A stretch of 64,000 nt of DNA from Lentisphaeria bacterium (GCA_017503375.1 JAFVTF010000082.1:1-64000); one strand, 5' to 3'; positions 49,629 to 58,070 are shown, counted from the first letter of the stretch. The notes: generated by a model not told the origin, from the sequence alone. Numbers and translations are program-made.

Positions 49629-50347
49629 GAGTAAAAAGTTTTTTATTATTGCTCTTGCTGGGGCTGCTCAGTATTCTGCATGCAGAGCAGCCTCTTAAGT
49701 CATCTATTCTTTTTCATCCGGTTTCCCTCTATGCAGAGCCGATCCACGGATCGCCTCTGGTTATTACTTTGGAGGAAGGAAAAAAAATTTCTTTTCAAAA
49801 ATTGGAAAAGGGATGGTGCAAGGTCGATTTTTCCGGTGAGATTGATGCCTGGGTTGCTTCCTGTTTTCTGGATAATGGCCGTTTTACAAACGGTGTGATT
49901 TTCCGGACGAATCCGACTGCAGCTGCCTCTGCTTTTATTGTAAAGGAGTCTTTCTCCGGAAAAAAAGCTGAAATACTTGAGACGGATACCGGTTCTTTCT
50001 GGAAAAAAGTCCGTTTAAAATCCGATTTTACCGGATATACCACTCTGGCTGAACTGGAAAACAGTCTGAAACAAAAAGTTAACGGTCATAAGATAAAATC
50101 ATTTTCCATAATCAGTACGGCTGTCGGCCGGCTTCTTCCTCTGGAGAAACCATTCTTTCAGGCAACTCACAAGCTGACCTATAAAGTGAATGATACGGAA
50201 TATCTGGTAGCGTATGTGATTCCGGATAAAGTCAATCTTAAATTGTGGGAAGATTGGGTTATTTACATCAGCGGGGAAAGCCTTTGGAATAAATCTGTTT
50301 TCACTCCGTTCATGAAGGGGGAAAACATTTTTCCTGCTTATCGCTGA
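49616..50347 (+). CDS. Secreted protein with SH3-like repeats
   Basis: A 243-residue protein with a signal peptide (MDPLRVKSFLLLLLLGLLSI, cleavage predicted near LHAEQ). Two SH3-type regions are visible: SLYAEPIHGSPLVITLEEGK with GWCKVDFSGEIDAWVASCFL, then GVIFRTNPTAAASAFIVKES with SFWKKVRLKSDFTGYTTL. Such domains bind peptidoglycan or other surface polymers. The last 90 residues look like a separate beta domain. The start overlaps the ADH gene by 13 bases. The ribosome site is poor, so a start a few codons later is possible. Confidence 0.75.
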   Translation: MDPLRVKSFLLLLLLGLLSILHAEQPLKSSILFHPVSLYAEPIHGSPLVITLEEGKKISFQKLEKGWCKVDFSGEIDAWVASCFLDNGRFTNGVIFRTNPTAAASAFIVKESFSGKKAEILETDTGSFWKKVRLKSDFTGYTTLAELENSLKQKVNGHKIKSFSIISTAVGRLLPLEKPFFQATHKLTYKVNDTEYLVAYVIPDKVNLKLWEDWVIYISGESLWNKSVFTPFMKGENIFPAYR

Positions 50348-50489
50348 ACTGCAGAAATAAGCTGATGATTTCATCTTCTTTCTTTGTTTTTTCCGGAACC
50401 GGATGCGGTTCATTGTTCAGTTCAAGGAAATGTTCTTCAAACGGGGTCAGACCGCAAAAAGCTTCAAAAAGAATAATAAAACTGTTCAT
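50310..50489 (-). CDS. Short phage-like ORF, possibly a tail-chaperone second frame
   Basis: A 59-codon frame on the minus strand starting MNSFIILFEAFCGLTPFEEH. Its 3' end overlaps the convergent SH3 gene by 38 bases. It starts just after a family I element and follows, in reading order, the two phage-tail-like frames at 51066 and 50665. Phage tail genes often encode a tail tube protein, then chaperones G and T with a frameshift between them, so this could be the T-like part. The evidence is only order and orientation, and the element now separates the frames. Confidence 0.35.
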   Translation of the reverse strand: MNSFIILFEAFCGLTPFEEHFLELNNEPHPVPEKTKKEDEIISLFLQFSDKQEKCFPPS

Positions 50490-50494
50490 TTTTT

Positions 50495-50727
50495 TTGGTT
50501 CTCCCCATATAGGTTGGTAAATCTTTCTATTTTTTCACCTAAAGATGGCATTTTGATTTTTGCTGTGCAAAAATCGGAATGCCGCAAAAAGGTTTGAAAA
50601 AGGATGATGGGGTTCGGGGAAGAAGGAAAAAAATTTCCTCAAAATTTTTTCCCTTCTTCCCCGATCACAAACCAACCTCAAAAGGTCTTTTTCCCCTCCT
50701 CAAGGAACATTCTTTATCGGGAACCTT
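50495..50727. repeat. MITE-like element, family I, copy 5 (mosaic)
   Basis: The left end GGTTCTCCCCATATAGG matches the inverted right end of copy 2. The small shared hairpin and the GGGGAAGAAGG-type hairpin of copy 2 follow. After CAAACCAACCT the sequence switches to CTTTTTCCCCTCCTCAAG, which is the right arm of the copy 1 hairpin, and ends with an inverted TIR (GTTCCCGATAAAG). The element therefore combines parts of two copies. It cuts the end of the gene at 50665-51069. Confidence 0.8.
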
Positions 50728-51069
50728 GTTTTTCAATAATTCCACTGATTTTAAGGTGTTCAGGAATTGCTCATCCTGTAATTGAAATCTGCTGTTTTGT
50801 TCAGAGACATCTCTTTCCCGGCTGAATCGTTGAATTACCCGCAGAATTTCCAAAGCGCGGAAAGGTTCATTATTCAACATTTTTCGTGCTTTCCGGAATG
50901 TCAATACCGGAGAGACCAGACCCCATTTCAATCTTTTGCAGAATGCTGTATCAGCCTTCAAAGCAAGACATTTCAGCTGTTGTGACGGCGTAAGCTGACG
51001 GATTCTGATTTTTTCACCGGAACTGAGAATATGTTCCCGTTCCGGCATATTTGAATGAATCAATATCAT
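50665..51069 (-). pseudogene. Phage tail-assembly-chaperone-like protein with an element-derived C terminus
   Basis: A 134-residue frame starting MILIHSNMPEREHILSSGEK. It overlaps the start of the phage tail-like gene (51066) by 4 bases in reading order, the coupling typical of phage tail genes. The body is small, basic and helical (SSGEKIRIRQLTPSQQLKCL). The last residues, from about VPDKECSL, are encoded by the family I element, so the natural C terminus is lost. A tail chaperone role is inferred from neighbours, since no motif is decisive. Confidence 0.5.
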
Positions 51070-51470
51070 GCTTCCGGCAGTGTTCCTGCTGATTGGATCA
51101 CGATTGTTGCTGTGGGCGGCATATTATCCAGTTTTGTATCATCCGGAGTATAAGATGCAAACCACGCATTTGAATAATTGACCGTTGTTTTGGTGACTTT
51201 CCCCTGGAATGTGACCGTTCCTTTTTTTCCGAGAATTGCAATGATTTTTGCAGCATTTTCAGGATCATCCAGAACGGTCAACTGTCCGTCTGTGACTTCA
51301 AACAGATTTCCGGGTTCAAATTCCCGGCTTCCGATTGTTGCATCTGTGGTCATATCAATTTTTTCTCCCAGTCTGATACCGGGTCTTTTTTTTGAACGGC
51401 AGGCGAACTTGATTGTCGGGTCCTGACTGCAAGTAACTGTGATGTTGAAACCTGATTTTTCAGCTGACAT
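51066..51470 (-). CDS. Phage-like major tail tube protein
   Basis: A 134-residue protein with GGAGG before its ATG. It begins MSAEKSGFNITVTCSQDPTI and is rich in beta strands with Gly/Thr turns (VTDGQLTVLDDPENAAKIIA and TVTFQGKVTKTTVNY). Length and composition fit small phage tail tube proteins, but no motif is diagnostic. It is the first of three minus-strand phage-like frames. No capsid, terminase, integrase or tape-measure gene is nearby, so this is a remnant or a domesticated piece rather than a prophage. Confidence 0.5.
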   Translation of the reverse strand: MSAEKSGFNITVTCSQDPTIKFACRSKKRPGIRLGEKIDMTTDATIGSREFEPGNLFEVTDGQLTVLDDPENAAKIIAILGKKGTVTFQGKVTKTTVNYSNAWFASYTPDDTKLDNMPPTATIVIQSAGTLPEA

Positions 51471-51545
51471 GAAAACCTCCTTAAGTTGTTTGAAAGCCCC
51501 TTGTTTGTGTCAACCGGAAAAAACAGTTTCAACCGGAAATAAAAC

Positions 51546-51573
51546 TTGATTTTTCCTGTTGCAGAATTATATT
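51546..51573 (+). promoter_or_regulatory. Promoter of the pseudopilin-ABC operon
   Basis: TTGATT (51546-51551) and TATATT (51568-51573), 16-base spacer, 40 bases before the start at 51613. I see no cobalamin riboswitch or other structured leader in the short 5' region. Confidence 0.6.
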
Positions 51574-51612
51574 ATCAAGACCCGAAAGAAGTAATAACAA
51601 AGAGTTGAAACA

Positions 51613-52290
51613 ATGAGATTGTTTTCCGGAAAACGATATATTTATACCCTGCTGGAATTGCTGGTTGTGATCGCAATCATTTCTCTTCTTGCCGGGTTGA
51701 TCGTTCCTTTTCATGTTACTTCAAAACAGCAGGCTCGGAAGATTGCCTGTATTTCCAATCTGAAGCAAATCGGAATGGCATATCATAATTATACTTCAGA
51801 TCATGGGCGTACGGTAAAAATATGGAGTTCCAATACTGTCCGGTGGATGGATGATCTGTCAGAATATATCGGAGAAAACCTCCCGGTTTGCATGTCAGAC
51901 AGGCGTACACGGAAAGAAAATATGCCGTCTTACGGAATCTCAGGCGTTCTGTCAGCCGGAGCAAAACGTTCTGACAAAGATTTATATCCGTGGTATCCGG
52001 TACAGGAAAATAAAATCAAAAAGCCATCTCAATTTATCACAGTTTCAGAAGTTGCAGATTCTTATTACATTGGAAACGGAACGGATTCTGCTGCCGTTTT
52101 CAGCGGGGTGAATGGCGAGTTTGCGGTAAGAGACGGTTTTGCAAAAAATCTTTCATTCCGTCATGACAGCCGGAAACTTTCCTTCCCAGCGGCTCTGGCA
52201 GATGGTCATGCGGAACTTCTCTGTTATAAAACAATGCCGGATAAATATTGGGATATTCGGAACATCGGCGGCTATGGAGGGGGAAAATGA
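51613..52290 (+). CDS. Pseudopilin-like protein
   Basis: A 225-residue protein with a prepilin leader: a short basic start and [20 protein letters not shown] as the hydrophobic helix with the conserved Glu. The residue before the cleavage site is Tyr-Thr-rich and not the usual Gly, so cleavage may be atypical. The C-terminal half (SFRHDSRKLSFPAALADGHA) has the H-x-S-x-x-x-x-x-P-A-A-L-A-D-G-H form that is common in DUF1559-like pseudopilins. It ends in a Gly-rich tail. Its TGA stop overlaps the start of the binding-protein gene (ATGA), so the two are translated together. This ties a pilin-like protein to an ABC importer. Confidence 0.8.
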   Translation: MRLFSGKRYIYTLLELLVVIAIISLLAGLIVPFHVTSKQQARKIACISNLKQIGMAYHNYTSDHGRTVKIWSSNTVRWMDDLSEYIGENLPVCMSDRRTRKENMPSYGISGVLSAGAKRSDKDLYPWYPVQENKIKKPSQFITVSEVADSYYIGNGTDSAAVFSGVNGEFAVRDGFAKNLSFRHDSRKLSFPAALADGHAELLCYKTMPDKYWDIRNIGGYGGGK

Positions 52291-53084
52291 GAGTTTTGAT
52301 TTTTCTTTTTCTATTGTTTGTGATCGGCGGATGTTCTCCCCGGGAAAAGGTTCAGGAACGGAAAGAAACACCGAAAAAAATCCTCTCTCTTTCAGCTGCG
52401 GCAACAAAAGTTCTGCTGGATTTGGGCGTTCCTCCGGCGGCGATAGATGAATATGGCGTAATTGCGGCCGGAAAACGGAACATTCCTGTCATCGGAAAAG
52501 GAAGTGCTGTTTCCCTCGAAAAAATGGTGGAGCTTGGGATCAATTATGTGATTCTCTGGAACTATCAGTCCGATGCAGCCCGATTATTCCGGAAAAACGG
52601 ACTGGCTGTGATTGAATTGCCTCCATTCAGGTTGGATCTTTATGGTTCATTAATCTGGAAACTCGGGGTAATGCTCGGACGGAAAGAAAAAGCAGAACAG
52701 CTTGTTCTGGAATTTGAAAAACAGATTGAAAAATTACCGCCTCCGGAGAAAAGAAAAAATGTTTATTTTGAACTTTACGGTCCCATGAAATCGGCGGGGA
52801 AAGAGAGTTATACCGGAGATTTGCTTGCCAAAGCCGGCGGTGTTTTGCTGAATAAAAAAACAGGGTTGATCAATGCTGAAAAACTCCTGGATCATCAGCC
52901 GGAAATCATCTTTTATGTGGAAGGTTTCTCCTCGGAGGAGGAAATCATAAAACGTCCCGGTTTTTCCGGTTTTCCTGCTGTGAAGAATAAAAGAATTTAT
53001 GCAGTTCCGCGTTTATTGATCACAGAAGGTCTTGCGCCGCTGGAGGCAGTTCATTTTTTCAAAAATTACATTTCAAAGGAATGA
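52287..53084 (+). CDS. BtuF/FepB-like ABC transporter binding lipoprotein
   Basis: The frame is open from 52248; the start at 52287 (MRVLIFLFLLFVIGGC) is fixed by the ATGA overlap with the previous gene and by the lipobox. The 265-residue protein is a type III periplasmic binding protein: KILSLSAAATKVLLDLGVPP near residue 38 and a central helix, then VGINYVILWNYQ and SGFPAVKNKRIYAVPRLLI. Homologues bind corrinoids, haem or ferric siderophores. The ligand cannot be decided from the sequence. It precedes the radical SAM gene by 6 bases. Confidence 0.85.
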   Translation: MRVLIFLFLLFVIGGCSPREKVQERKETPKKILSLSAAATKVLLDLGVPPAAIDEYGVIAAGKRNIPVIGKGSAVSLEKMVELGINYVILWNYQSDAARLFRKNGLAVIELPPFRLDLYGSLIWKLGVMLGRKEKAEQLVLEFEKQIEKLPPPEKRKNVYFELYGPMKSAGKESYTGDLLAKAGGVLLNKKTGLINAEKLLDHQPEIIFYVEGFSSEEEIIKRPGFSGFPAVKNKRIYAVPRLLITEGLAPLEAVHFFKNYISKE

Positions 53085-53090
53085 TAAACA

Positions 53091-53825
53091 ATGTCGTTTT
53101 ACAGAATCACACAGAATAAAAAATATGATTTTGTCACGCTCCATAACTGGGGGTGTACATTTCATTGTCCGTTTTGCAGTTATAAATTGCGCGGAGGCAA
53201 AAGCGGTTTTGCATATCCGAAGCCGGAGCGTTTCCTTTCTGTGGAAGAGCAAAAAGAAGTTTTGCAGAAAGCCGGACCCGGGAAAGTTTATTTTATGGGC
53301 GGAGAACCGACCGTTGCAAAAGAACTGCACACCATGGTGGAATTTTCTAAAAAAGAATTGGGCGCATTTACAAAATTGGGCCATACCAATGGCAGCAATT
53401 TGGATATTCCGTTCCTTGATGCCGCCAATATCGGGTTCAAAGCATGGAGCGAGGACCTGCATTTACAGCTGACCGGGCGTCCGAAATCTTTAATTTTTGA
53501 TAATTTTTCAAGAGCTTTTGATAACGGTATGGAACTTTCCGCCAGTATGATTTACATTCCCGGATTGATCGGACTGGATGAAATGGAAGGTGTGCTGAAG
53601 TTCGTCGCCTCTCTGGATAAAAATATCCCGTTCCATATCATGGGATATATTCCCGTTCCGGGATTGGATTATAAGCGTCCGACTGTGGAAGAAATGGAAG
53701 TTGCGAAAAAACTTTGCAGCAGTTATCTGACAAAAGTCGGAGTTTCCCATCTGACCTCGGAACAGGCGTTGGATCTGACCGCAAGAGATGACCGGTTCAA
53801 CGTGAAAATTATTGCCGGAGTTTGA
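53091..53825 (+). CDS. Radical SAM protein in the ABC importer operon
   Basis: A 244-residue radical SAM enzyme. The cluster motif is NWGCTFHCPFCSYK (C-x3-C-x2-C at about residues 22-29), and GGEPTV at about 68-73 is the typical GGE motif that binds SAM. The barrel is complete and no second cluster domain is seen. The sequence is not one of the families that I can name. It lies between the binding protein and the permease of an importer, and overlaps neither, so its reaction probably concerns the imported compound, such as corrinoid or siderophore processing. That is an inference from position only. Confidence 0.8.
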   Translation: MSFYRITQNKKYDFVTLHNWGCTFHCPFCSYKLRGGKSGFAYPKPERFLSVEEQKEVLQKAGPGKVYFMGGEPTVAKELHTMVEFSKKELGAFTKLGHTNGSNLDIPFLDAANIGFKAWSEDLHLQLTGRPKSLIFDNFSRAFDNGMELSASMIYIPGLIGLDEMEGVLKFVASLDKNIPFHIMGYIPVPGLDYKRPTVEEMEVAKKLCSSYLTKVGVSHLTSEQALDLTARDDRFNVKIIAGV

Positions 53826-53826
53826 C

Positions 53827-54783
53827 GTGAAACTCCTCTGGTTTACAGGTTCTTTATTATTGATTTTTCTGCTTTTGGGATTCGGGGCAGGGGATTGCGG
53901 CTTCCCGGAACTTCTCCGTTTGTTCTCCGGTCAGGAAATCCCGGAAACAGCGCGGATCGTTCTTCTGGAAATCCGTTTGCCGCGGTTACTGGCTGGATTT
54001 TTGACAGGCGGAATGCTGGCCGCTTCCGGAGCTGCTGCACAGAACCTGTTCCGGAATGATTTGGCATCGCCTCACGTTCTCGGCGTGATTTATGCCGCCG
54101 CTCTCGGCGCAGTATGCGGATTGCTCTTTTCAATTCCATCTGTGATTTTTGCTTTTTTATTCGCAGTTGCCGCTTTGCTTCTGATTTTTCTTCCCGGAAA
54201 ACGTTTTTCCTGGGACAGTGCAGCGCTGCTGCTTGCGGGGATCGCTGTCAATGCCTTTGCCTCTTCCCTGACTTCCGGTGTACTTTATCTGGCAGATGAA
54301 AAACTTTCTTCCATTGTATTCTGGATGCTTGGCGGGCTCTGGCGCGCCGGATGGAACGAAGTGCTTTTGCTAGCTGTGACATTTTTCATCGGAATCGGGA
54401 TTCTGAAATATTATTCCCGCGAGATGGATATGCTGCTTCTGGGAGACCGGAGTGCGGCTCTTTCGGGGGTGCCTCTGAAGAAAGTCAAACCCATGATTCT
54501 TCTTGCCATATCGCTTATGACAGCCAGTTGCGTCAGCTGCTGCGGCGTGATCGGATTTATCGGGCTTGCCGTTCCCCATATCGTCAGACAATTTTCCGGA
54601 GCAAAGTTTTCTTCCGTTCTCTCTGCCGGGATTTTCGCGGGCGGTATTATTTTACTGCTGGCAGATCTTCTGGCAAGAACGCTTTATATTCCCCATGAAA
54701 TCCCGGTTGGAATTTTAACATCTGCCGCAGGCGGGCCATTCTTTTTTATCCTGCTGCTTCACCGGAGAAAAGATTATGTTTAA
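53827..54783 (+). CDS. BtuC/FecCD-type ABC transporter permease
   Basis: The preferred start is a GTG at 53827 with GGAG 6 bases upstream; a TTG at 53812 is less likely. The 318-residue protein has about ten hydrophobic helices and the FecCD family stretch RLPRLLAGFLTGGMLAASGA followed by NDLASPHVLGV. Another conserved segment is CCGVIGFIGLAVPHIVRQFS, the loop that contacts the ATPase. It is translated right after the radical SAM gene and overlaps the ATPase gene by 8 bases. Confidence 0.88.
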   Translation: MKLLWFTGSLLLIFLLLGFGAGDCGFPELLRLFSGQEIPETARIVLLEIRLPRLLAGFLTGGMLAASGAAAQNLFRNDLASPHVLGVIYAAALGAVCGLLFSIPSVIFAFLFAVAALLLIFLPGKRFSWDSAALLLAGIAVNAFASSLTSGVLYLADEKLSSIVFWMLGGLWRAGWNEVLLLAVTFFIGIGILKYYSREMDMLLLGDRSAALSGVPLKKVKPMILLAISLMTASCVSCCGVIGFIGLAVPHIVRQFSGAKFSSVLSAGIFAGGIILLLADLLARTLYIPHEIPVGILTSAAGGPFFFILLLHRRKDYV

Positions 54784-55453
54784 ACTGAATAACATCTCTT
54801 TTTCTTATGATAAAATACCGATTCTGAACAGATTCAGTTATGAATTTCTGCCGGGTAGATTCTATGGGATTTTCGGCGCAAACGGGTGCGGGAAAAGTAC
54901 CCTGTTCAAATTGATGACAGGCGAACTTAAACCGGACAATGGAATGGTCTTTCCCGTTTATAAAGAAGTGATGGAACGGGCAAAAAATATTGCTTTTATG
55001 GAACAGCAGAGTCCGGAAATGATCCCTCTGACAGTCCGGGAAACCGTGGAATTGGGACGATATCCATGGCAGCGGTCCCGCAGCACTTTTTCATTTGAAC
55101 CGATTCTGGAACAGCTGAATCTGCAATCCCTGGCAGATCGTCCCTACAACAAATTAAGCGGTGGGGAAAAACAGCGGGTCATGCTTGCCAGAGTTTTGGC
55201 TCAGGATACTCCAATTCTGCTGCTGGATGAACCGTTCAGTTCTCTGGACTTTGGAAATCAGAACCTTTTTTACCGGATTTTGAAAGAACTTGCTCAGCAG
55301 GGAAAATGCGTGATCATGATTACGCATGATATTTTTGTTTCCGCAGAGTATCTGGATGAAGCATTGTTCCTGAAAAACGGTTCCTTATTCCGTCATGGCG
55401 CACCGGAAGAGATTTTCTCAAAAGAACTCTTTACAGAAGTCTATCATCATTGA
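54776..55453 (+). CDS. BtuD/FecE-type ABC transporter ATPase
   Basis: A 225-residue ATPase with Walker A GANGCGKST (about residues 34-42), Q-loop MEQQ, signature LSGGEKQRVMLAR, Walker B ILLLDEPFSSLD and the His switch ITHDIF. It drives the importer formed with the BtuC-like permease. It overlaps the permease gene by 8 bases and is the last gene of the operon. The 150 bases that follow hold no clear terminator. Confidence 0.92.
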   Translation: MFKLNNISFSYDKIPILNRFSYEFLPGRFYGIFGANGCGKSTLFKLMTGELKPDNGMVFPVYKEVMERAKNIAFMEQQSPEMIPLTVRETVELGRYPWQRSRSTFSFEPILEQLNLQSLADRPYNKLSGGEKQRVMLARVLAQDTPILLLDEPFSSLDFGNQNLFYRILKELAQQGKCVIMITHDIFVSAEYLDEALFLKNGSLFRHGAPEEIFSKELFTEVYHH

Positions 55454-55601
55454 GAAACCGTATCTTTTTTTCTGAGTTCCTCTTGATTGTTGAAATCGTT
55501 TTGTTTTACAGTGTCTGCTATTTTCTTTTGCCGGAGGCAATATAAAAATTCTGTGCTGTTTCTGTGAATTCTGTGGTTTTCAAAAATTGGAAGACACATG
55601 C

Positions 55602-56147
55602 TTATTTCTTTTCGGGAGCCTTGAGTTTTTTCTGAAAATATCTGTGAATGAAATGGGTCTGCTGCGGTTCATCCAGAACGACATTAGTTGATTGCGGTGC
55701 GTAAGAGACAATGACATAATCACCGGAATAGTTCAATTCGATTTTGTGCTGGAGGTCTTTTCCGGAATGGACAACAGGATCTTTTTCTCCCAGAATTTTC
55801 AAAGCCGCTTCTTCCCGAGCCTTGAACCCTTGCGGAAATTTTGTTGAGTTTGCAAAATATTTTTTTACAGCATCTTTTCCTTTTGGAGATTTCCCGATAT
55901 AGACAGCGAAATACATAGGGGTCCTGGAATCCTTCTGGAACAGGAAGCCTGAAATTTTTTCAATATCAAGTTCTTTGAGAACATTTTGAACCATTTGATC
56001 ATCAAATACGGCTTTTTCCCATGTATATTGCAACACCGGTTGGGTTCTTCCTTTCTGCTCATCTTTTGAGAGGATTCCAAAAGATACGACAGCAAGAATT
56101 ATAAACACGATTCCGATACAAATTCCGATTCCTTCTTTCATTTTCAT
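55602..56147 (-). CDS. Membrane-anchored protein of unknown function
   Basis: The frame is open to 56195; the Met at 56147 with GGAG upstream gives 181 residues. One hydrophobic segment near residues 7-27 (IGICIGIVFIILAVVSFGIL) anchors it to the membrane, with the rest outside. The body contains SGFLFQKDSRTPMYFAVYIG and KIELNYSGDYVIVSYAPQS but no motif that I recognise. It is a single gene with no operon partner, converging with the ABC operon. Confidence 0.6.
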   Translation of the reverse strand: MKMKEGIGICIGIVFIILAVVSFGILSKDEQKGRTQPVLQYTWEKAVFDDQMVQNVLKELDIEKISGFLFQKDSRTPMYFAVYIGKSPKGKDAVKKYFANSTKFPQGFKAREEAALKILGEKDPVVHSGKDLQHKIELNYSGDYVIVSYAPQSTNVVLDEPQQTHFIHRYFQKKLKAPEKK

Positions 56148-56254
56148 GAGACAGATACTCCGTTTAGTTATGTATATGATGATATCCCGTAACATAACAC
56201 AAATCTTTCGATTTGCAAGTTTATTCCGGAAAAACAGGACTTTTAATTCCTTTT

Positions 56255-56299
56255 CCTAAAACCGTGAAGACTTCAAGCAAAAGTCTTCACGGTTTTAGG
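56255..56299. repeat. Perfect 19-bp inverted repeat
   Basis: CCTAAAACCGTGAAGACTT and its exact complement enclose a 7-base loop. There is no T run directly after either arm, so it is not a clear terminator. It lies in a gene-poor stretch. The rest of 56300-56735 is AT-rich; one minus-strand frame there (56439-56711) has no codon pattern or ribosome site that would support it. Confidence 0.7.
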
Positions 56300-56735
56300 T
56301 TCGATTATATTTTTTATTACACAGATATCTCATAAAAAATCCAAGACCTGCACAGAATCACAGAATTTTTTTGATTGTTCATGACTGAATATGCAAAATA
56401 ACATTATTTCTTTTATGTTTCAGTCAAAATGACAGGAATTAATCCATAGCAACTGTTATATTTATTCTTGACAAACTGTCTTTGTTGAATGGACAAACTC
56501 TTTTGAATGATTTTTCTTTCATAACCGTGTCTCTCCGATAGTTCTTGTGTGCAGTATTAGACAAAATCACTTTTTCAAAAATCAATTTTCTCCCACTCAA
56601 AAAGTGTAAAAATATCTGTTTTTTGAAAATTATGGAATATCTGTGGAAAAATCCATAAATTTTCAGATTTATTTCCTCTGAAAAATTTAATTCACTTGAA
56701 ATTGAATCCATAATATAGTATATTCCATAAAATTT

Positions 56736-56951
56736 ATTTTTTACTGGTTTGAATCCGGTTCTGAAAGCAACTGGGATGCTTCAACGCTCACTTATTCCGA
56801 TGGAATAAACAGTGTTCAGGTGATTGGCGTTTCAGCGGAAGATGTCACCTTGAAATTCGGCGGAGATGTTTCAAGCCTGCCTTCCGGATGCTTTGAGGAT
56901 GCCGCCAGTGAAAAAATCTTTGAAGATTACAATAAAGGCATGATAGCCTGA
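56736..56951 (+). pseudogene. Orphan C-terminal fragment of a large surface protein
   Basis: An open frame with no start codon that ends DYNKGMIA and a TGA. It reads FYWFESGSESNWDASTLTYS and DVTLKFGGDVSSLPSGCFED, then AASEKIFEDYNKGMIA. From memory, this resembles the end of long repetitive surface or adhesin-like proteins of Lentisphaerota. Upstream the frame soon meets a stop, and no start or signal peptide is present, so the rest of the gene has been lost. Confidence 0.5.
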
Positions 56952-56987
56952 TAATAGCAGAGAATCATTTATCTGTCAGGAGAACGC

Positions 56988-58070
56988 ATGGCACAGCGAA
57001 AAACTATCAGTGATGTTGCTGACAGGGCAGGGGTTTCCCGCAGCCTTGTCAGTGCTGTGCTTTCCGGACGGAAAAGTACCATCCGTGTTTCAGAGGAAAC
57101 CCGGAAAAAAGTTTTACAGGCTGCAGAAGAAATCAATTACCGTCCGAGTTTGATCGCAAAAGGTTTGCTGGCAAAAAAATCATTTCTGCTTGCTTATATT
57201 TGTACGGGCGGGGGAAGCTGGGGTGTTTCGACCCGCCTGCTGCGCAGTATTCAGAATGCATGTCTTCAGCACGATTATTCTTTAGCTGTTTATCCCTCAG
57301 ATTCTCTGGAAGAGGAAGCGAGAAATCTTCAGGCAGCATTGGAACGGCAGGTGGATGGAATCATTGTTTCGCCATTGATGAATATTGATAAGACGAATGA
57401 ACTACTTTTCCGGAACGTTGCGGAAAGCGGAATTCCTGTGGTTCAGATCGGGGAAAGTTTTTCCGGAATTCAGGGTGTGACCAGAGATTTTTTCCAGATC
57501 GGAAGAGATGCCGCTCTGATGCTGGCTGAATCCGGACGCTGCAATATTATGATGCTGACGTACGATAACTATCTTGATCCGAAGATGGGACCTGCGTCCA
57601 ATGCGGAGTTTGAAGGCTATTGCAGTGTTATGGAAGAATACGGATTTCCGGTGGAAGTTTTCCCCGTACAGCTTTCCCGTGCATCGGCAGGATCCAATTT
57701 GAGCTACAAATCTTCTGTAACAGAATCCTGCTATCTTCAATTGAAAACGTACTTGCAGAAGACGAAAAAACAACCGGATGCTTTTCTTGCCAGTTCCAAT
57801 TCTCTTGCCTATGGAGCAGGTTTCTGCTGTAAAGATATGTCGCGGACGATTCCTGATGATACGGCAATCATTTCCTGCAGTGATGATATTGTGATTCCTT
57901 CAATGGTTCTTCCTTCCTTATCCTGTTTCCCTTTGGCGGCCGCAGAGATCGGGCGTGCTGCAGTAGAACAATGTTTGAATTCCGGAAAATCAGAAATCAT
58001 CAGGATACCGCAGAGGTATCAGGAAAATTCAAGTTTTAGTAAAGACAGGAAACTCGGAAAAGTTCAATGA
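56988..58070 (+). CDS. LacI-family regulator of the heparinase cluster
   Basis: A 360-residue LacI-type repressor. The helix-turn-helix is TISDVADRAGVSRSLVSAVL (residues 6-25), and the hinge is YRPSLIAKGLLAKKS. The sensor domain follows (LAYICTGGGSWGVSTRLL; ALERQVDGIIVSPLMNIDKT). AGGAG lies upstream of the ATG. Two nearly identical palindromes with a central CG (58138-58155 and 58999-59014) lie in front of the next two genes and are its likely targets. It is transcribed first in the direction of the pseudopilin and heparinase genes. Confidence 0.88.
   Translation: MAQRKTISDVADRAGVSRSLVSAVLSGRKSTIRVSEETRKKVLQAAEEINYRPSLIAKGLLAKKSFLLAYICTGGGSWGVSTRLLRSIQNACLQHDYSLAVYPSDSLEEEARNLQAALERQVDGIIVSPLMNIDKTNELLFRNVAESGIPVVQIGESFSGIQGVTRDFFQIGRDAALMLAESGRCNIMMLTYDNYLDPKMGPASNAEFEGYCSVMEEYGFPVEVFPVQLSRASAGSNLSYKSSVTESCYLQLKTYLQKTKKQPDAFLASSNSLAYGAGFCCKDMSRTIPDDTAIISCSDDIVIPSMVLPSLSCFPLAAAEIGRAAVEQCLNSGKSEIIRIPQRYQENSSFSKDRKLGKVQ

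Noticed and set aside
51470-51613. Cobalamin riboswitch before the BtuCDF-like operon
   Set aside because: The leader after the promoter is only about 40 bases and has no conserved box or large fold.
56439-56711. 90-codon minus-strand frame
   Set aside because: AT-rich, no ribosome site, no recognisable domain, and it lies in a region without other genes.
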